Shown in pieces: positions 54,750 through 64,000 of a stretch of DNA of 64,000 bases. The notes below the pieces were generated by a model that saw only the letters and a program-made list of their open reading frames with translations, did not search any database and had not been told where the DNA came from. The stretch spans positions 434,001 to 498,000 of the forward strand of contig JARVKI010000020.1 in the NCBI GenBank assembly GCA_036674765.1, read 5' to 3'. The position numbers were made by a program, and so were the translations under genes. Positions within the stretch are counted from its first letter, which is position 1. Each line of letters opens with the position of its first letter. This DNA comes from Seiridium cupressi. Its lineage: Eukaryota; Ascomycota; Sordariomycetes; Amphisphaeriales; Sporocadaceae.

Positions 54750-55765
54750 GATGGACGTATGCCTTTAAGACATGGACCCATCCAACATAAACCCGTACTT
54801 CGATCCCATGCCTTCGTCTGTCAGAGCCGCCGGAGATCCGATTGGGCACAAAACTCCGGCCCTGTTAGTTGATTCTGACGGCATGGCATCTATTGCATGG
54901 GTATAGTCAATCGGATTTGTATGGCCAGATGGTAGCATGAACAGCTGGCGAAGACTGAAAGACTGATTCGTGGCACACGGCAAGACAGCTCTTACTTTCA
55001 GAAATGAGTAGCGTCTAACAAAAAGTTAGGTTGTTTCTTGACACATGTCATTATGCATAGCTCTAGGTTCTGTCACAAACAAATAAGTAAGAGAGGTGAC
55101 GAGTAGCATATGATGAGAATATAGAGAGTGCCAGACATTGTGAGCAGACGGGCAGACAGAAACATGCAATGCCACTCGAGCATGTTAAGATGCTTGCTTG
55201 TTTCTGTAAATATCCGACGAGATCTGGGCGGGAAGCTGGCAGATCTTGGCGCCAAAAGCCCGCTAAAGACGGGTTCTAAAATAAGAAACACCAGCTAAAT
55301 CGGGGAATTTCAGAACTCCACTAATGGAAACAATTAAGCCTTACATCGTACCCGAGGCCGCTACCATCCTATAGTCAATGTTCTGGTAATTACAATGTAG
55401 GAACACGTCTGGTCTTATTGAGTAACTTGGCGTCTCTTGTGTCCGTCTTTTTCATCAGCTATGATGTAGAGCGTACCCACCGGGCGCTGGGCATGATCCT
55501 CTCTTGGTGGGATCTGCAACGACGCTTCCGGTTCCATATCGTAGCGCCCCTTCCTTTGGGAATGAGGATTGCGCCTGGTTCAACTAGCAGCAAATCGCCC
55601 GATGAAAATACTAATCGAATGCATCGTCCATAACACGCTGTTGCCAGCTATAGATCAGATCTTACCTATTTTAATGCAAAGATTCCCTGTGGCAGTGGTT
55701 CCCACCGTGCTTGAGTCTCCTATCGCCAACACCACGTGGCTACCGATCTCTAGACACTCACCAAG
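54750..55765. other. Intergenic
   Basis: No gene seen; the last 100 bases are the upstream region of the sedolisin gene. Confidence 0.5.
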
Positions 55766-57616
55766 ATGAAGCTTATTCCAATAATCGCCTCTCTCATAGC
55801 AGTGGCCAGCCCGAGAAGCGTCACTGTGCCTGCAGGTGTTGATGGCCAACAATCACCAGCTGGTTGGAGGAGGGAAAGAGGCGCTGAGCCTGCCGAAAAG
55901 ATCGATCTTTCTATCGAACTTCGACAGCCGGGACTGGCTGAGTTAAAGTCACGCCTGGCTGCTATCAGCGACCCAAATAACGTTGCTTATGGGAAGCACC
56001 TCACCAAAGACGAGGTGGACGCATACCAACAACCGGATGCGCACGCCCTAAGATCGGTCACCTCGTGGTTAAAAGACAACGGCATTATCAGTACAAGAAT
56101 AGAAGGGCCATCTGTGAAGTTTCGATCTTCAGTCGATACTGTCAGAAACCTTGTTGGCGCAGATATAGGACACTATTCTTATAAGAGATCCTCGACGCAT
56201 TTACGGGCGCCGTCGTACACAATTCCCGACCACCTTGCTGGACACATTCGTTTTATCCACCCACTGGTACATTTCGCCAAGCCGGTACGTTCTCACGTGG
56301 AGGATGTACACAAACGTGGTATCTCATTGCGAACGACTGCGTTGCGTAACAACGTTGTGCGTCGAGATGTCAGGTATAAGCCGTACGGGATTGCATCTCG
56401 CCGGGACCAAGGTAATTCGACAGGCCCCTGTGCTGACGGAGTTACACCTGAGTGCTTGAGAAAGCTTTACAGCCTTCCCACTTCTAATAATACAGGGTAT
56501 TCAACAGGCAAATCCAAGTCTCGTTTTGGCGTCGCAGGCTTCCTGGACGAATACATCCATTATGACGACGTGTCAGCCTTCATGCAGAAATACGCTCCAG
56601 CCGTTCATGCCACGGGATACAATTTTACCGTTTCACTGTTAAACAACGCTACAAACCCTCAATTTCCAGCAGACGCAGCTGGCGCTGAGGCCAGCCTCGA
56701 CATGGAATATGCTCTCTCTCTAGGATATCCAACGGACATCACCTATTACTCCATGAGTGGTCGTGGGGAAAAGATCGAAAATGGAACACTACTCCCGACG
56801 GATGAGAGCAACAACGAGCCCTTTCTGGAATTCCTACAGTACATGATAGCATTGTCAGACGATGAGGTCCCACACGTGCTGAGCATATCGTATGCCGATG
56901 ATGAAGATTCCATACCAGTAGATTACGCCACAAAAGTCTGCGACCTGTTCGCCCAGTTATCAGCTCGAGGCACAACAATATTTTCCGCATCGGGCGATGG
57001 TGGAGCTTCAGGTACTGGGCTGGGCGAGTGCTATAGCAACGACGGCCAGGAGCGCAAGACATTCGTTCCTACGTTCCCTCCAAGCTGCCCCTACGTGACG
57101 GCTGTAGGTGCAACTGGCTACAGCTTACCGCTCGAGGGCGCTCTTCTTAGCGGGGGTGGCTTCAGCAACATTTTCCCGACTCCGGACTGGCAGAAAAGTG
57201 CTGCGGATGAGTACATTAAGACCATGAACGGAGCGCACATGGGTTTCTACAACACGACCGGTCGCGCCATCCCCGACATCAGTGCACCGGGTGAGAGCTT
57301 TCCCATCATTACGGGCGGGGAGGAGACCAGTGTCCGCGGCACGAGCGCCAGCACGCCGGTGATCGCTGCGATAGTGGCGTTGGTAAACGACGAGAGACTG
57401 AAGGCCGGCAAACCCAGCCTAGGCTGGTTGAATCCGCTTCTCTATACAGAAAGGGTGCGCAAGTCGCTCGTCGATGTGTCGGTGGGCAGCAATACGCCGT
57501 GCGTCTATGGTAAAAATGACACCGAGCCCGGCTTCTCGGCTTACAAAGGATATGATTGTGTTACGGGACTGGGATCGGTAGGGGAATTCCGTAAGTTCTT
57601 GGAAGCACTATCGTAA
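55766..57616 (+). CDS. Secreted sedolisin (peptidase S53, tripeptidyl-peptidase-like)
   Basis: Acid-acting extracellular serine-carboxyl protease. One exon, 616 residues. Signal peptide at 1-16 (MKLIPIIASLIAVASP), S53 pro-domain at about 40-200 (SRLAAISDPNNVAYGKHLT, SWLKDNGI), a basic cleavage region around 180-213, and the catalytic domain to the end. The catalytic set is complete: Glu308 and Asp312 in AGAEASLDMEYAL, the oxyanion Asp411 in SASGDGGASG, and Ser527 in RGTSASTPVIAA. The C-terminal calcium loop (VDVSVG and YDCVTGLGSVGEF) is present. N-glycosylation sites occur in the catalytic domain. Tripeptidyl versus endopeptidase activity cannot be decided. Such enzymes serve protein digestion at low pH in saprotrophs and pathogens. 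Confidence 0.96.
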   Translation: MKLIPIIASLIAVASPRSVTVPAGVDGQQSPAGWRRERGAEPAEKIDLSIELRQPGLAELKSRLAAISDPNNVAYGKHLTKDEVDAYQQPDAHALRSVTSWLKDNGIISTRIEGPSVKFRSSVDTVRNLVGADIGHYSYKRSSTHLRAPSYTIPDHLAGHIRFIHPLVHFAKPVRSHVEDVHKRGISLRTTALRNNVVRRDVRYKPYGIASRRDQGNSTGPCADGVTPECLRKLYSLPTSNNTGYSTGKSKSRFGVAGFLDEYIHYDDVSAFMQKYAPAVHATGYNFTVSLLNNATNPQFPADAAGAEASLDMEYALSLGYPTDITYYSMSGRGEKIENGTLLPTDESNNEPFLEFLQYMIALSDDEVPHVLSISYADDEDSIPVDYATKVCDLFAQLSARGTTIFSASGDGGASGTGLGECYSNDGQERKTFVPTFPPSCPYVTAVGATGYSLPLEGALLSGGGFSNIFPTPDWQKSAADEYIKTMNGAHMGFYNTTGRAIPDISAPGESFPIITGGEETSVRGTSASTPVIAAIVALVNDERLKAGKPSLGWLNPLLYTERVRKSLVDVSVGSNTPCVYGKNDTEPGFSAYKGYDCVTGLGSVGEFRKFLEALS

Positions 57617-58049
57617 GGCCGCCCGAACATTTCCTCTGCCGATGCTTAGTACATTAGCGGATTGTTATATATTTATATTGATATCCATTTCTTCACGTCT
57701 ATGTGCAAGTCTTTCCCCATACTCGCCAAGTGAAATCCTGCGGCGCGGCCACTGACGACATATGATTGAATGAAACTCTCCGTTGTCATGTCATGTTAGA
57801 CTGGCACCCTTGCTCGTAAAGAGCCGCTCTTGAGCGAGCGGCCGCGTCGCATCATGCCTAATACGGTCGGATCGTAACCTGCGTGCACCCCAGTAGATGT
57901 CCGACCCACGTACATTCAAGCCTATCAACATGTTCAAACACCACCAGAGTTTTCTCTCCTTGCCCATTTCCTACAGAAAAGGGGCTTAAGGAGAGATTTG
58001 GATATGCCTCAACTACCGACAACATCGTTTTGCCTAGCAGGAATTTAGA
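57617..58049. other. Intergenic
   Basis: No gene seen between the sedolisin and the hemerythrin-like gene. Confidence 0.5.
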
Positions 58050-58635
58050 ATGACAAGATCAGAGAAATGGGCTGATGGCCCATTCGCACTCCTTGAAACG
58101 CCTTCTGCAAAGAAGAACATTGTAAGCGCTACCTCGAAGCCATAGACATTGCAACGGCCTGACTGGTTAGGACGACCACCCAGCTCATTACATTGCCAAC
58201 GAAATGGCATTTGTCCATAACGGCATGATACGTGGACTGTACGCCATTCACCTGCAGGCGAACCATATCAGCACGGCGGATGTCCCTGACTTTCTATTCT
58301 TTGTTGCAACTTGGAGCGATTGGGTATTGGATCATCACAGCCTCGAGACGAACATGTTCCCCAGCTTCGAGGCCATTGCGGGTATCAAACCAGGCCATCT
58401 GTCGCAGAACGTAGAGCAGCATCATCTATTCTCAGGCCGCCTTGAGTCTCTAAGGAAATCCGTAACAGGCATATCACCGGCGGAGTATGACGGCAAGAAG
58501 GTCTGTGAGCTGCTCGATGGTTCTGTGCACCATTTCCGCCAGCATCTGGTAGACGAGATCGAGACTCTTTGGAGCTTGGATTGCTGCGATGAGGTCGAGA
58601 GAGAAACTCTCCTCAAAGTGTACAGGAGTGCCTAG
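58050..58635 (+). CDS. Hemerythrin-like HHE-domain protein
   Basis: Four-helix-bundle, metal-binding HHE domain protein, 178 residues from exons 58050-58121 and 58171-58635. The 49 nt intron (GTAAGC/GGTTAG) joins the short first exon (ADGPFALLETPSAKKNI) to DDHPAHYIANEMAFVHNGMIRG. Candidate iron ligands are spread over the four helices as in the family: the His of MAFVHNGMIRG, DHHSLETNMFPSFE (His/His and Glu), VEQHHLFSGRLE, and VHHFRQHLVDEIETL near the end. Fungal members of this type, often annotated only as hypothetical, may sense or store oxygen or iron; that is inference. No signal peptide. The frame is complete. Confidence 0.87.
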
Positions 58636-59067
58636 GCCGAGGCTCGCAAGTAGGACGAGACGGTGGTACCGCCAATGGTGCTGGGCTTGTGCGACAAGAC
58701 TTTCCACGGGGGAAATGACTGGCCGAGCTTGCCTTTCGGCTCGTCTCTAATGATTCATTATGTTCTCAGTCGAAACCATCAAGGTGCGTGGCGATTCTTG
58801 CCATGCGACACTTTTCGCAACCCAAGGCCGCTGGCTTTCCTGGGTAGTAATAGAAGTTCAAGGTTACGATTCGCATTCTAGAATTAATTGTGTCTATACC
58901 GGGAATTATCCAACTTTTTTAATCCGTATCTATGATAAGTAATAAAGCAGCCATAATTATATCATTCATTCTCCGGTTGGCGAGGTCCACCACACACTCA
59001 TTTCGGGCGCCAAAATTTTAACATCACCGCACCGCGATACTTCGGAGATGACGACGACAAAAACAAT
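58636..59067. other. Intergenic
   Basis: No gene seen between the HHE gene and the tRNA gene. Confidence 0.5.
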
Positions 59068-59178
59068 TGTCCTCGGCCAGGCTCGAACTGGCGACCTTCA
59101 GATAGCTTCTCTTGAAGTTTAATCAAGTCATATAGATATATATGAGACTGACGCTCTAACCAACTGAGCCACGAAGAC
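59068..59178 (-). tRNA. tRNA-Met (CAT), elongator type, with a 37-nt intron
   Basis: Read on the minus strand, the two halves 59178-59141 and 59103-59068 make a 74-nt tRNA. The acceptor stem GTCTTCG pairs with CGAGGAC (one G-U) and the discriminator is A. The D arm is GCTC AGTTGGTTA GAGC, the internal A-box. The anticodon arm is TCAGT CTCATAA TCTGA with anticodon CAT, the same arm as in yeast elongator tRNA-Met. The T arm is GCCAG TTCGAGC CTGGC. The intron lies directly after the base 3' of the anticodon, the canonical nuclear position, and must be removed by the tRNA splicing endonuclease. An initiator tRNA would have AUCGA instead of the TTCGA T-loop, so this is elongator. Confidence 0.94.
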
Positions 59179-60387
59179 TTATTTGCTTGTTGTTGAGAGC
59201 GGCGGCTTATTGCAAAATCTTTGGGCGTGACCCGCCGAGCCCTCGACTATCTCCACAGTACCCGACCCAACTCTCTTCTCTGCCCACTAGGTCAGGTTTA
59301 GATAAACCTAGAGTCGGGAGCGTAAAAAGGGTCTGGTGCATAATGGTTCCAATTAGCTGTTGATATAACGTACATTGATCCACTGAATTATAACCCGATC
59401 ATTTCAACCATTTGTCTGGCATTGGGTGTATTCTACGTTGCGAAGTTGGTTTATGTAGAAGCCTCACATATCAACAAGCGCAGAATCATTCTCAAAGCCC
59501 TGTGCAAGCCTGATTCTACTACTTGGCCTGTTCTGGTGCTGTGCTAGAATTGAACAAAGCTCTTAGATGCCCGTTGGAAAGGCGTGAGAGCCTGGCAGTA
59601 GGTCTGCGCGACCACACCCTTTTGAGAACAGATAAATTTGAACCTTGCATCAGCTTTGATCAATCGTCGATCGCTCTTGTATTGCGAACGCATGCTGTAA
59701 GAGACACATCGGGTGAGTATGTGAGTATTCGCCAAGGTATTGCAACATCATATCGATCAACGGTGGTGAAATGTCATTGGTGGCTCCATTGCCTGGGCAT
59801 TGAGTATGCTACTAATCAAAGCAGCTCATCAGGATTAAAGATACAATATATGTCGCATCCATCTAGACTAGGAAGCGATATCTGCCGGTTGTAGATGATG
59901 AAAGCCTGGTAAGCGGAAGTCCTAGCAGAACATCATTGGCAATACGGTAGGTAGATAGCTAATGCAACTTTAGCCCTGTGTTCAACAACACTCGCTCTGT
60001 AGCAAATAAAGGATTTGACCCACTCGGATTCACTGATTTATATTAAATTTACCATCCGAACGATTTGGAGTGGTTAGTATTCGCGGTTATATAGATAACC
60101 GAGTGGCATCCAAAGGCCGCCGCTTTACATTTGGGGTTAGCGTGTAGTGTTTAGCCGTAGTCCCAACCGTAGCAAAATTGTAAGTGCTGTATCATATGTG
60201 TATAATGTGACATTCTGCTCGGGCGGAGGATAAGAATAGAAGAAGTTCGAGTTTCTTAGCATCGAAGGTATATTTAACAGTTTGGATCTCGAGCTCTTCT
60301 GGCCACGACGAACACGAGGCTGTACCAAGATCGCACCGTCACCCTCTGCATTCGATCGACCAGACCTCTGCTTTAATCCCTCGCAAG
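59179..60387. other. Gene-free stretch
   Basis: No gene could be supported in 1.2 kb. A short frame at 59523-59894 has no family likeness. Confidence 0.45.
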
Positions 60388-60816
60388 ATGTTCGCAAAAC
60401 TAGCTCTCTTGGTTTCTCGGGCAGGCCATGCCCTGGCCCAGAATGCAACTCTACACTATATGCCATTCGGTGACTTGATCACCGAGATCATCTGCTGGCG
60501 TGCCTAGCTCTGGGAGAAGCTGCAGTCTACAGAATGAGCAAGCGTAAGCTGGGTCGGGTCGGGCACAACGGAGAAAAATTACAGGGACTCAAAATATGAT
60601 CGGAATAGTCAGGGCTTCTCAGGGTTCCGTGCTATCAACATCGCTAACAACAAGCAGCTGGTAGGCTGGCTCCAGCAGAACTTAGCGGACGTCATTACTA
60701 TGCACTTGGGAACAAACGACACAGTCCAACCAAATAAGCCCGTCACTAATATCATTACGGCATTTTCGACTCTAGTGCAAGTCATGGGCGACAGCAGTCC
60801 TAAGATGGAAATCATT
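60388..60816 (+). pseudogene. SGNH/GDSL esterase (CE3-like), truncated and broken
   Basis: N-terminal two thirds of a secreted SGNH hydrolase of the carbohydrate-esterase-3 kind (acetylxylan-esterase-like). One frame from the ATG at 60388 can be followed for 143 codons. It holds a signal-peptide-like start, YMPFGDLITEIICWRA (the catalytic block, normally GDSITE), LVGWLQQNLADVITMHLGTN (with the Asn of the SGNH set) and TAFSTLVQVM. Two in-frame stops interrupt it: TAG at 60505-60507 and TGA at 60535-60537. The nucleophile serine codon is TTG (Leu) at 60475-60477. After the GTAAGT at 60817 the third part with the catalytic Asp/His cannot be found. The enzyme is dead on three separate grounds. 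Confidence 0.87.
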
Positions 60817-63164
60817 GTAAGTAGTCGCGAACAGACTCAAGGACGAGAAGGTGTGCGTAACCTTCGTCGGCTGAGTGCGCTCAGCATGTGAGATGATGGG
60901 GGTTGGAAACTCGCCTAGGCATACGCTTCAATATGCGACCGATGCGAGACGAGTACAAAATACAGTTATGTTCAGAAACCTGCTTTAGGCATGGGTCGCT
61001 CTCCAGACCACCGGACGGTGCCAGTCAAAAAAACTGTTCCTCCCGGCTCATAGACTTTGATATCCACGCCACATGCTCACACTGCTAACCAAAGATAGAA
61101 GAGGGACCGAGTTGAGATGAAGGTGCCCTATCTCAAGTGCAAAGTGACGATGTCAGCCCCGCGTCGCCTGTGCTGTGGTGATTGGCGCTCTGCATATACT
61201 CTTATCAGCTACCGACGCATTACCCCCATGAAAGCCGCGGCCGATACTATATCCGGCCGACTGGTGCCACAAAAGGCTATCGAAAGTACAAACTCGGCTC
61301 AAGAGAAAGAGGTTTTTTTTTTTCTACAAAGAGCACCGAACTTTCGACTAATGGCACAGGTTTCAATGGGCTCACGGATTTGGACGTTGGCTCTGACCGA
61401 CCATACTCTGTCGCCATCGGGACGAACTCATCTACAGCTAAGCATTCGCAGAAGGCCAGTCTGCCGATTTCAGTTCGGGCAACCTCCTTCCCGTCCTCAG
61501 AATATAGCGCCGACGACCTATCAGATGAGACAAAGATTAGCAATTCCCAACCTGGCGCTAGGCAGTCGGGCCAAGAGAACAGGTACCCTAAGGAATAAGC
61601 ATGGGAGAGGAACAATGCTTGGAATAGGGGGGTTTGAAAACCATGGACCGACTTTGCAGGGTCTGTTATGATACCATAGGCTGCTGCAAGGAGCTGTGGG
61701 GTTTTGGACATGATTTTAACATAGTAAGGTAGCTAACAGAATGTCATATGGCAAGTTTTCCCATTCATTGGCTTAATTGAATGACAATGAAACACGAACG
61801 ATCTTTTCCCGAACTACACGGCCCAGTTGATCTCATTATCATTGATTATCTGCTGTTTTCCTGGCCACTTCTTCACTAGTTGTCTGTCTTACCCTGCTCT
61901 CATATCCTGGCTAGCCATTAGTTCAGGCCCAGGGATCTGCACCTCCCGCTCATCTCATGTCTGCCTCCGGTAGTCAAGATAACCTACGTCCCACAGAATA
62001 AACGTTTGGACCAAGTCGCACGGTTTGGTTCGCCGTCATGACAGACATGCACTGGCAGTTCAGAATGCACTAAGCCCCATATCCACCATTTAAGGTTCCG
62101 CGGGCGACCCGCCTCCTGTGCATCCGAAAGGTAGCACATACGGAATAGGCAATGACGAGTATCCACAGTTGCCATGATAGATACCGTGGCGTATGGATGA
62201 ACTTTTCTTGTGCTACACTATGCTGAAGTGGAAAGAGTCCAGGTGGTGGCAGATTGCGTGCCAGAGGTTCTGTCGCATTTGCTCTAGGTCAATCAGTGGT
62301 GATGGTAGGTACTTCAAGTCCCAATACCTACTGCTTGGCTGGTATGCTCCACTTTATACTAGAGCCTTGTGGAGCTACATTGTACCTCTTCACCCCTTCT
62401 GCTATCACATTCGAAGACCGTTCTGCTTGTTTTCGCGACTTCCACGTCAAGTATCATGTCTTGACTGACATCATGCGGCCAGGGATATGTCAGGAGCTGC
62501 ACCTATGCCGCGACGGATGCGGAGAAGCGAGCTCGGTAAGTGGGGTGACGAACACATTGGGAAGCCATCCGGGTACCATCTGGTCTACAACGATGGCAAC
62601 CACTACAATGTAGCCATGGTCGCTGCTATCTATCAAGCTCTAGATCCCTGCTATATTCCAGATGGCAAGTAGCAATCCGTTAATGGGAAGTGAGCCGGTC
62701 GTAGTTGACTTGCCAATGTTGTATCACTCTACTCGCGTGATCGAGAATCATGTCTAGTACTACCATGCAGGGATGCTTTTATGGAGGGGACATCCTACCT
62801 GGAAGTTGCCAAGATCTGTATGTACTGCAACCTGCTGGGGCCTGGTCAACTATCGCTCAGCGTGGTCTTTCCAGATCCGCAGCACGCCTCCCACCTTCCC
62901 GGCTACTTGGTAACGAAAGCCAAGGCCGCCATGTACGACAGAGTAGGGGGGCACTTGATAGCAACGGAAGCGATCATCTGATCCTCGGCGGAAAATGCCC
63001 ACGCCCGTTCGCCGGAAACCTTCATATCAAATCTATCACCTTCGTCATCGAAATTGGGCTATTGGACTTCAATCTTGTCTGATCAATGCTCAGTCTCATT
63101 CAGACTTGGCAACATCAACTGGAAACTGCATTCCTGTGGCTGTACTAGCCCAAACTATTCAAAA
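60817..63164. other. Gene-poor stretch of 2.3 kb
   Basis: No gene could be supported. A 13-T run lies near 61312. A plus-strand segment at about 62540-62672 reads smoothly (DEHIGKPSGYHLVYNDGNHY) but has no visible partner exons and no family that I can name. The end is the upstream region of the MFS gene at 63165. Confidence 0.45.
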
Positions 63165-64000
63165 ATGGACGAGAATCTCGATGCGCAAGCTGTTGAGGAA
63201 CTAGAAGAGGTCCTCCACACCAAGATATATCCTGGCACCGAGATCATGAAGGATGTTGGAACCCGCCACTTCGTCAAGGCCGGTCAAGGGAGCTCAAATG
63301 TTCTGGTCCCGCAACCAAGCGACGACCCTCATGACCCCCTCAATTGGAGTGCCAAGGTAAGTCGATTTCGGGTTGACTTTAACCTTTGACGGCCGCGTCT
63401 AGAATTGAAAGGGTTCCTAGCTGCGTGGTTTTAGCCATGTAGCATAGGCTTGCAGCTCTGGATAGCTTGTTGATTATATTTAAGAGAAGAAGTAGCTAAC
63501 ACCGTCTGTTATAGTGGAAGGCTATCGCGATGTTTTGTGCGACAATGTTTTCTGTCGGGTTGAATTTGGGGCCATTAGCCAACGCTCCATTGTTTGGTAT
63601 GACTTGAATGAAAATTCCAGTAGCACATGCTCGAATGCTGACATTGAAAAGAGGAGTATATTCGCGAATGGAATTGCAGCCTTGCAGACGCTGTTCAATT
63701 CACAGGTAGATTAAGCACCGCCTTGACGGCATAGGCACTGCTGACTCCTTCTAGGGGTCGCCATTCTCGTCCTCGGTTTCAGCAACTTTATCTGGGTGCC
63801 GATTTCCGTGTGCTTTGGACGGCGGCCGGTATTGATAATCAGTACGCTCATATGTGCCATGTCATCGATCTGGAGAGCGCGAGCCACCAGCTATAACTCA
63901 TTCATGGGCGCATCGGTCCTCAACGGCCTGGCAGCTGGGCCTTGTGAGACGACCCAGCCACAGATCATCGCTGACCTAATATTCCTGCACGATCGTGGAA
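63165..64000 (+). CDS. MFS transporter (3' end cut by window edge)
   Basis: Major facilitator, fungal DHA1-like group. Exons in the window: 63165-63356, 63515-63596, 63652-63705 and 63755-64000 (continuing). Junctions: NWSAK to WKAIAMFCATMFSVG, LANAPLF to EEYIREWNCSLADAVQF, TG to VAILVLGFSNFIWVP. The cytosolic N-terminus (about 64 residues) carries VLVPQPSDDPHDPLNWS, a hallmark just before span one. Motif A-type CFGRRPVLIISTLIC follows span two, then SIWRARATSYNSFMGASVLNG and ETTQPQIIADLIFLHDRG. The third exon is only 54 nt, so the gene looks broken unless spliced: an in-frame TGA lies in intron 2. At least two thirds of the protein lies beyond the window. The cargo is unknown. Confidence 0.88.

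Noticed and set aside
61117..61711. Overlapping frames of 138-184 codons on both strands around a T run.
   Set aside because: Mutually overlapping and without recognisable protein features; likely chance open frames.

Overview
The window is nuclear DNA of a filamentous ascomycete (Pezizomycotina). The evidence is dense short genes with 43-70 nt GT-AG introns carrying CTRAY-type branch points, families confined to such fungi (a DUF3176 membrane protein, a HET-C2-like glycolipid transfer protein, a fungal sedolisin, fungal zinc-cluster and MFS families), and one nuclear intron-containing tRNA. The class cannot be fixed from the sequence alone. I resolved 23 protein genes (two cut by the window edges), one tRNA-Met, and four clearly broken genes. 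Exon structures were joined by hand from splice signals and reading-frame continuity.

Layout. 1-2.2 kb: ESA1 histone acetyltransferase (cut at the left edge) and RNase H2 subunit C, both on the minus strand. 2.2-5.1 kb: gene-poor, with the wreck of a cyclopropane-fatty-acid-synthase-type methyltransferase. 5.8-8.8 kb: glycolipid transfer protein (+) tail to tail with a secreted multicopper oxidase (-). 10.5-12.75 kb: broken FAD monooxygenase and tannase genes, then 3 kb without a gene. 15.7-22.2 kb: NMD3, a small secreted protein, an HRI1-like gene and a GPI-anchored wall protein. 22.2-23.3 kb: TpA-rich gene-free DNA. 23.4-30 kb: DUF3176 protein, then an allantoate-permease-type transporter and an amidohydrolase sharing one 534 bp divergent promoter. 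31.6-38.5 kb: a five-exon glycine/asparagine-rich secreted protein, a seven-exon Zn2Cys6 regulator, and an acetate-transporter-family protein. 40.8-51.4 kb: taurine-type dioxygenase, an uncharacterised nuclear-type protein, a Qdr-type drug/H+ antiporter, the ER SNARE UFE1, aspartate aminotransferase and a macro-domain-like protein. 53-58.6 kb: F-box protein, sedolisin protease and a hemerythrin-like protein. 59.1 kb: tRNA-Met with a 37 nt intron. 60.4-64 kb: a dead GDSL/SGNH esterase and the first four exons of another MFS transporter.

How the parts fit. Most genes are unrelated housekeeping or accessory genes; there is no polyketide or peptide synthase and no CRISPR, phage or intact transposon. 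Two themes stand out. First, transporter-plus-enzyme or regulator arrangements (the transporter/amidohydrolase pair; the zinc-cluster factor near a GPR1/FUN34-type transporter; the dioxygenase) suggest nutrient scavenging. Second, four catabolic or secreted enzymes (CFA-type methyltransferase, FAD monooxygenase, tannase, GDSL esterase) are dead in one 64 kb stretch, all in gene-poor islands. I see no convincing wholly new system. The best leads are the pseudogene islands, the repeat-bearing secreted protein, the hidden zinc-cluster gene and the divergent transporter/amidohydrolase pair.
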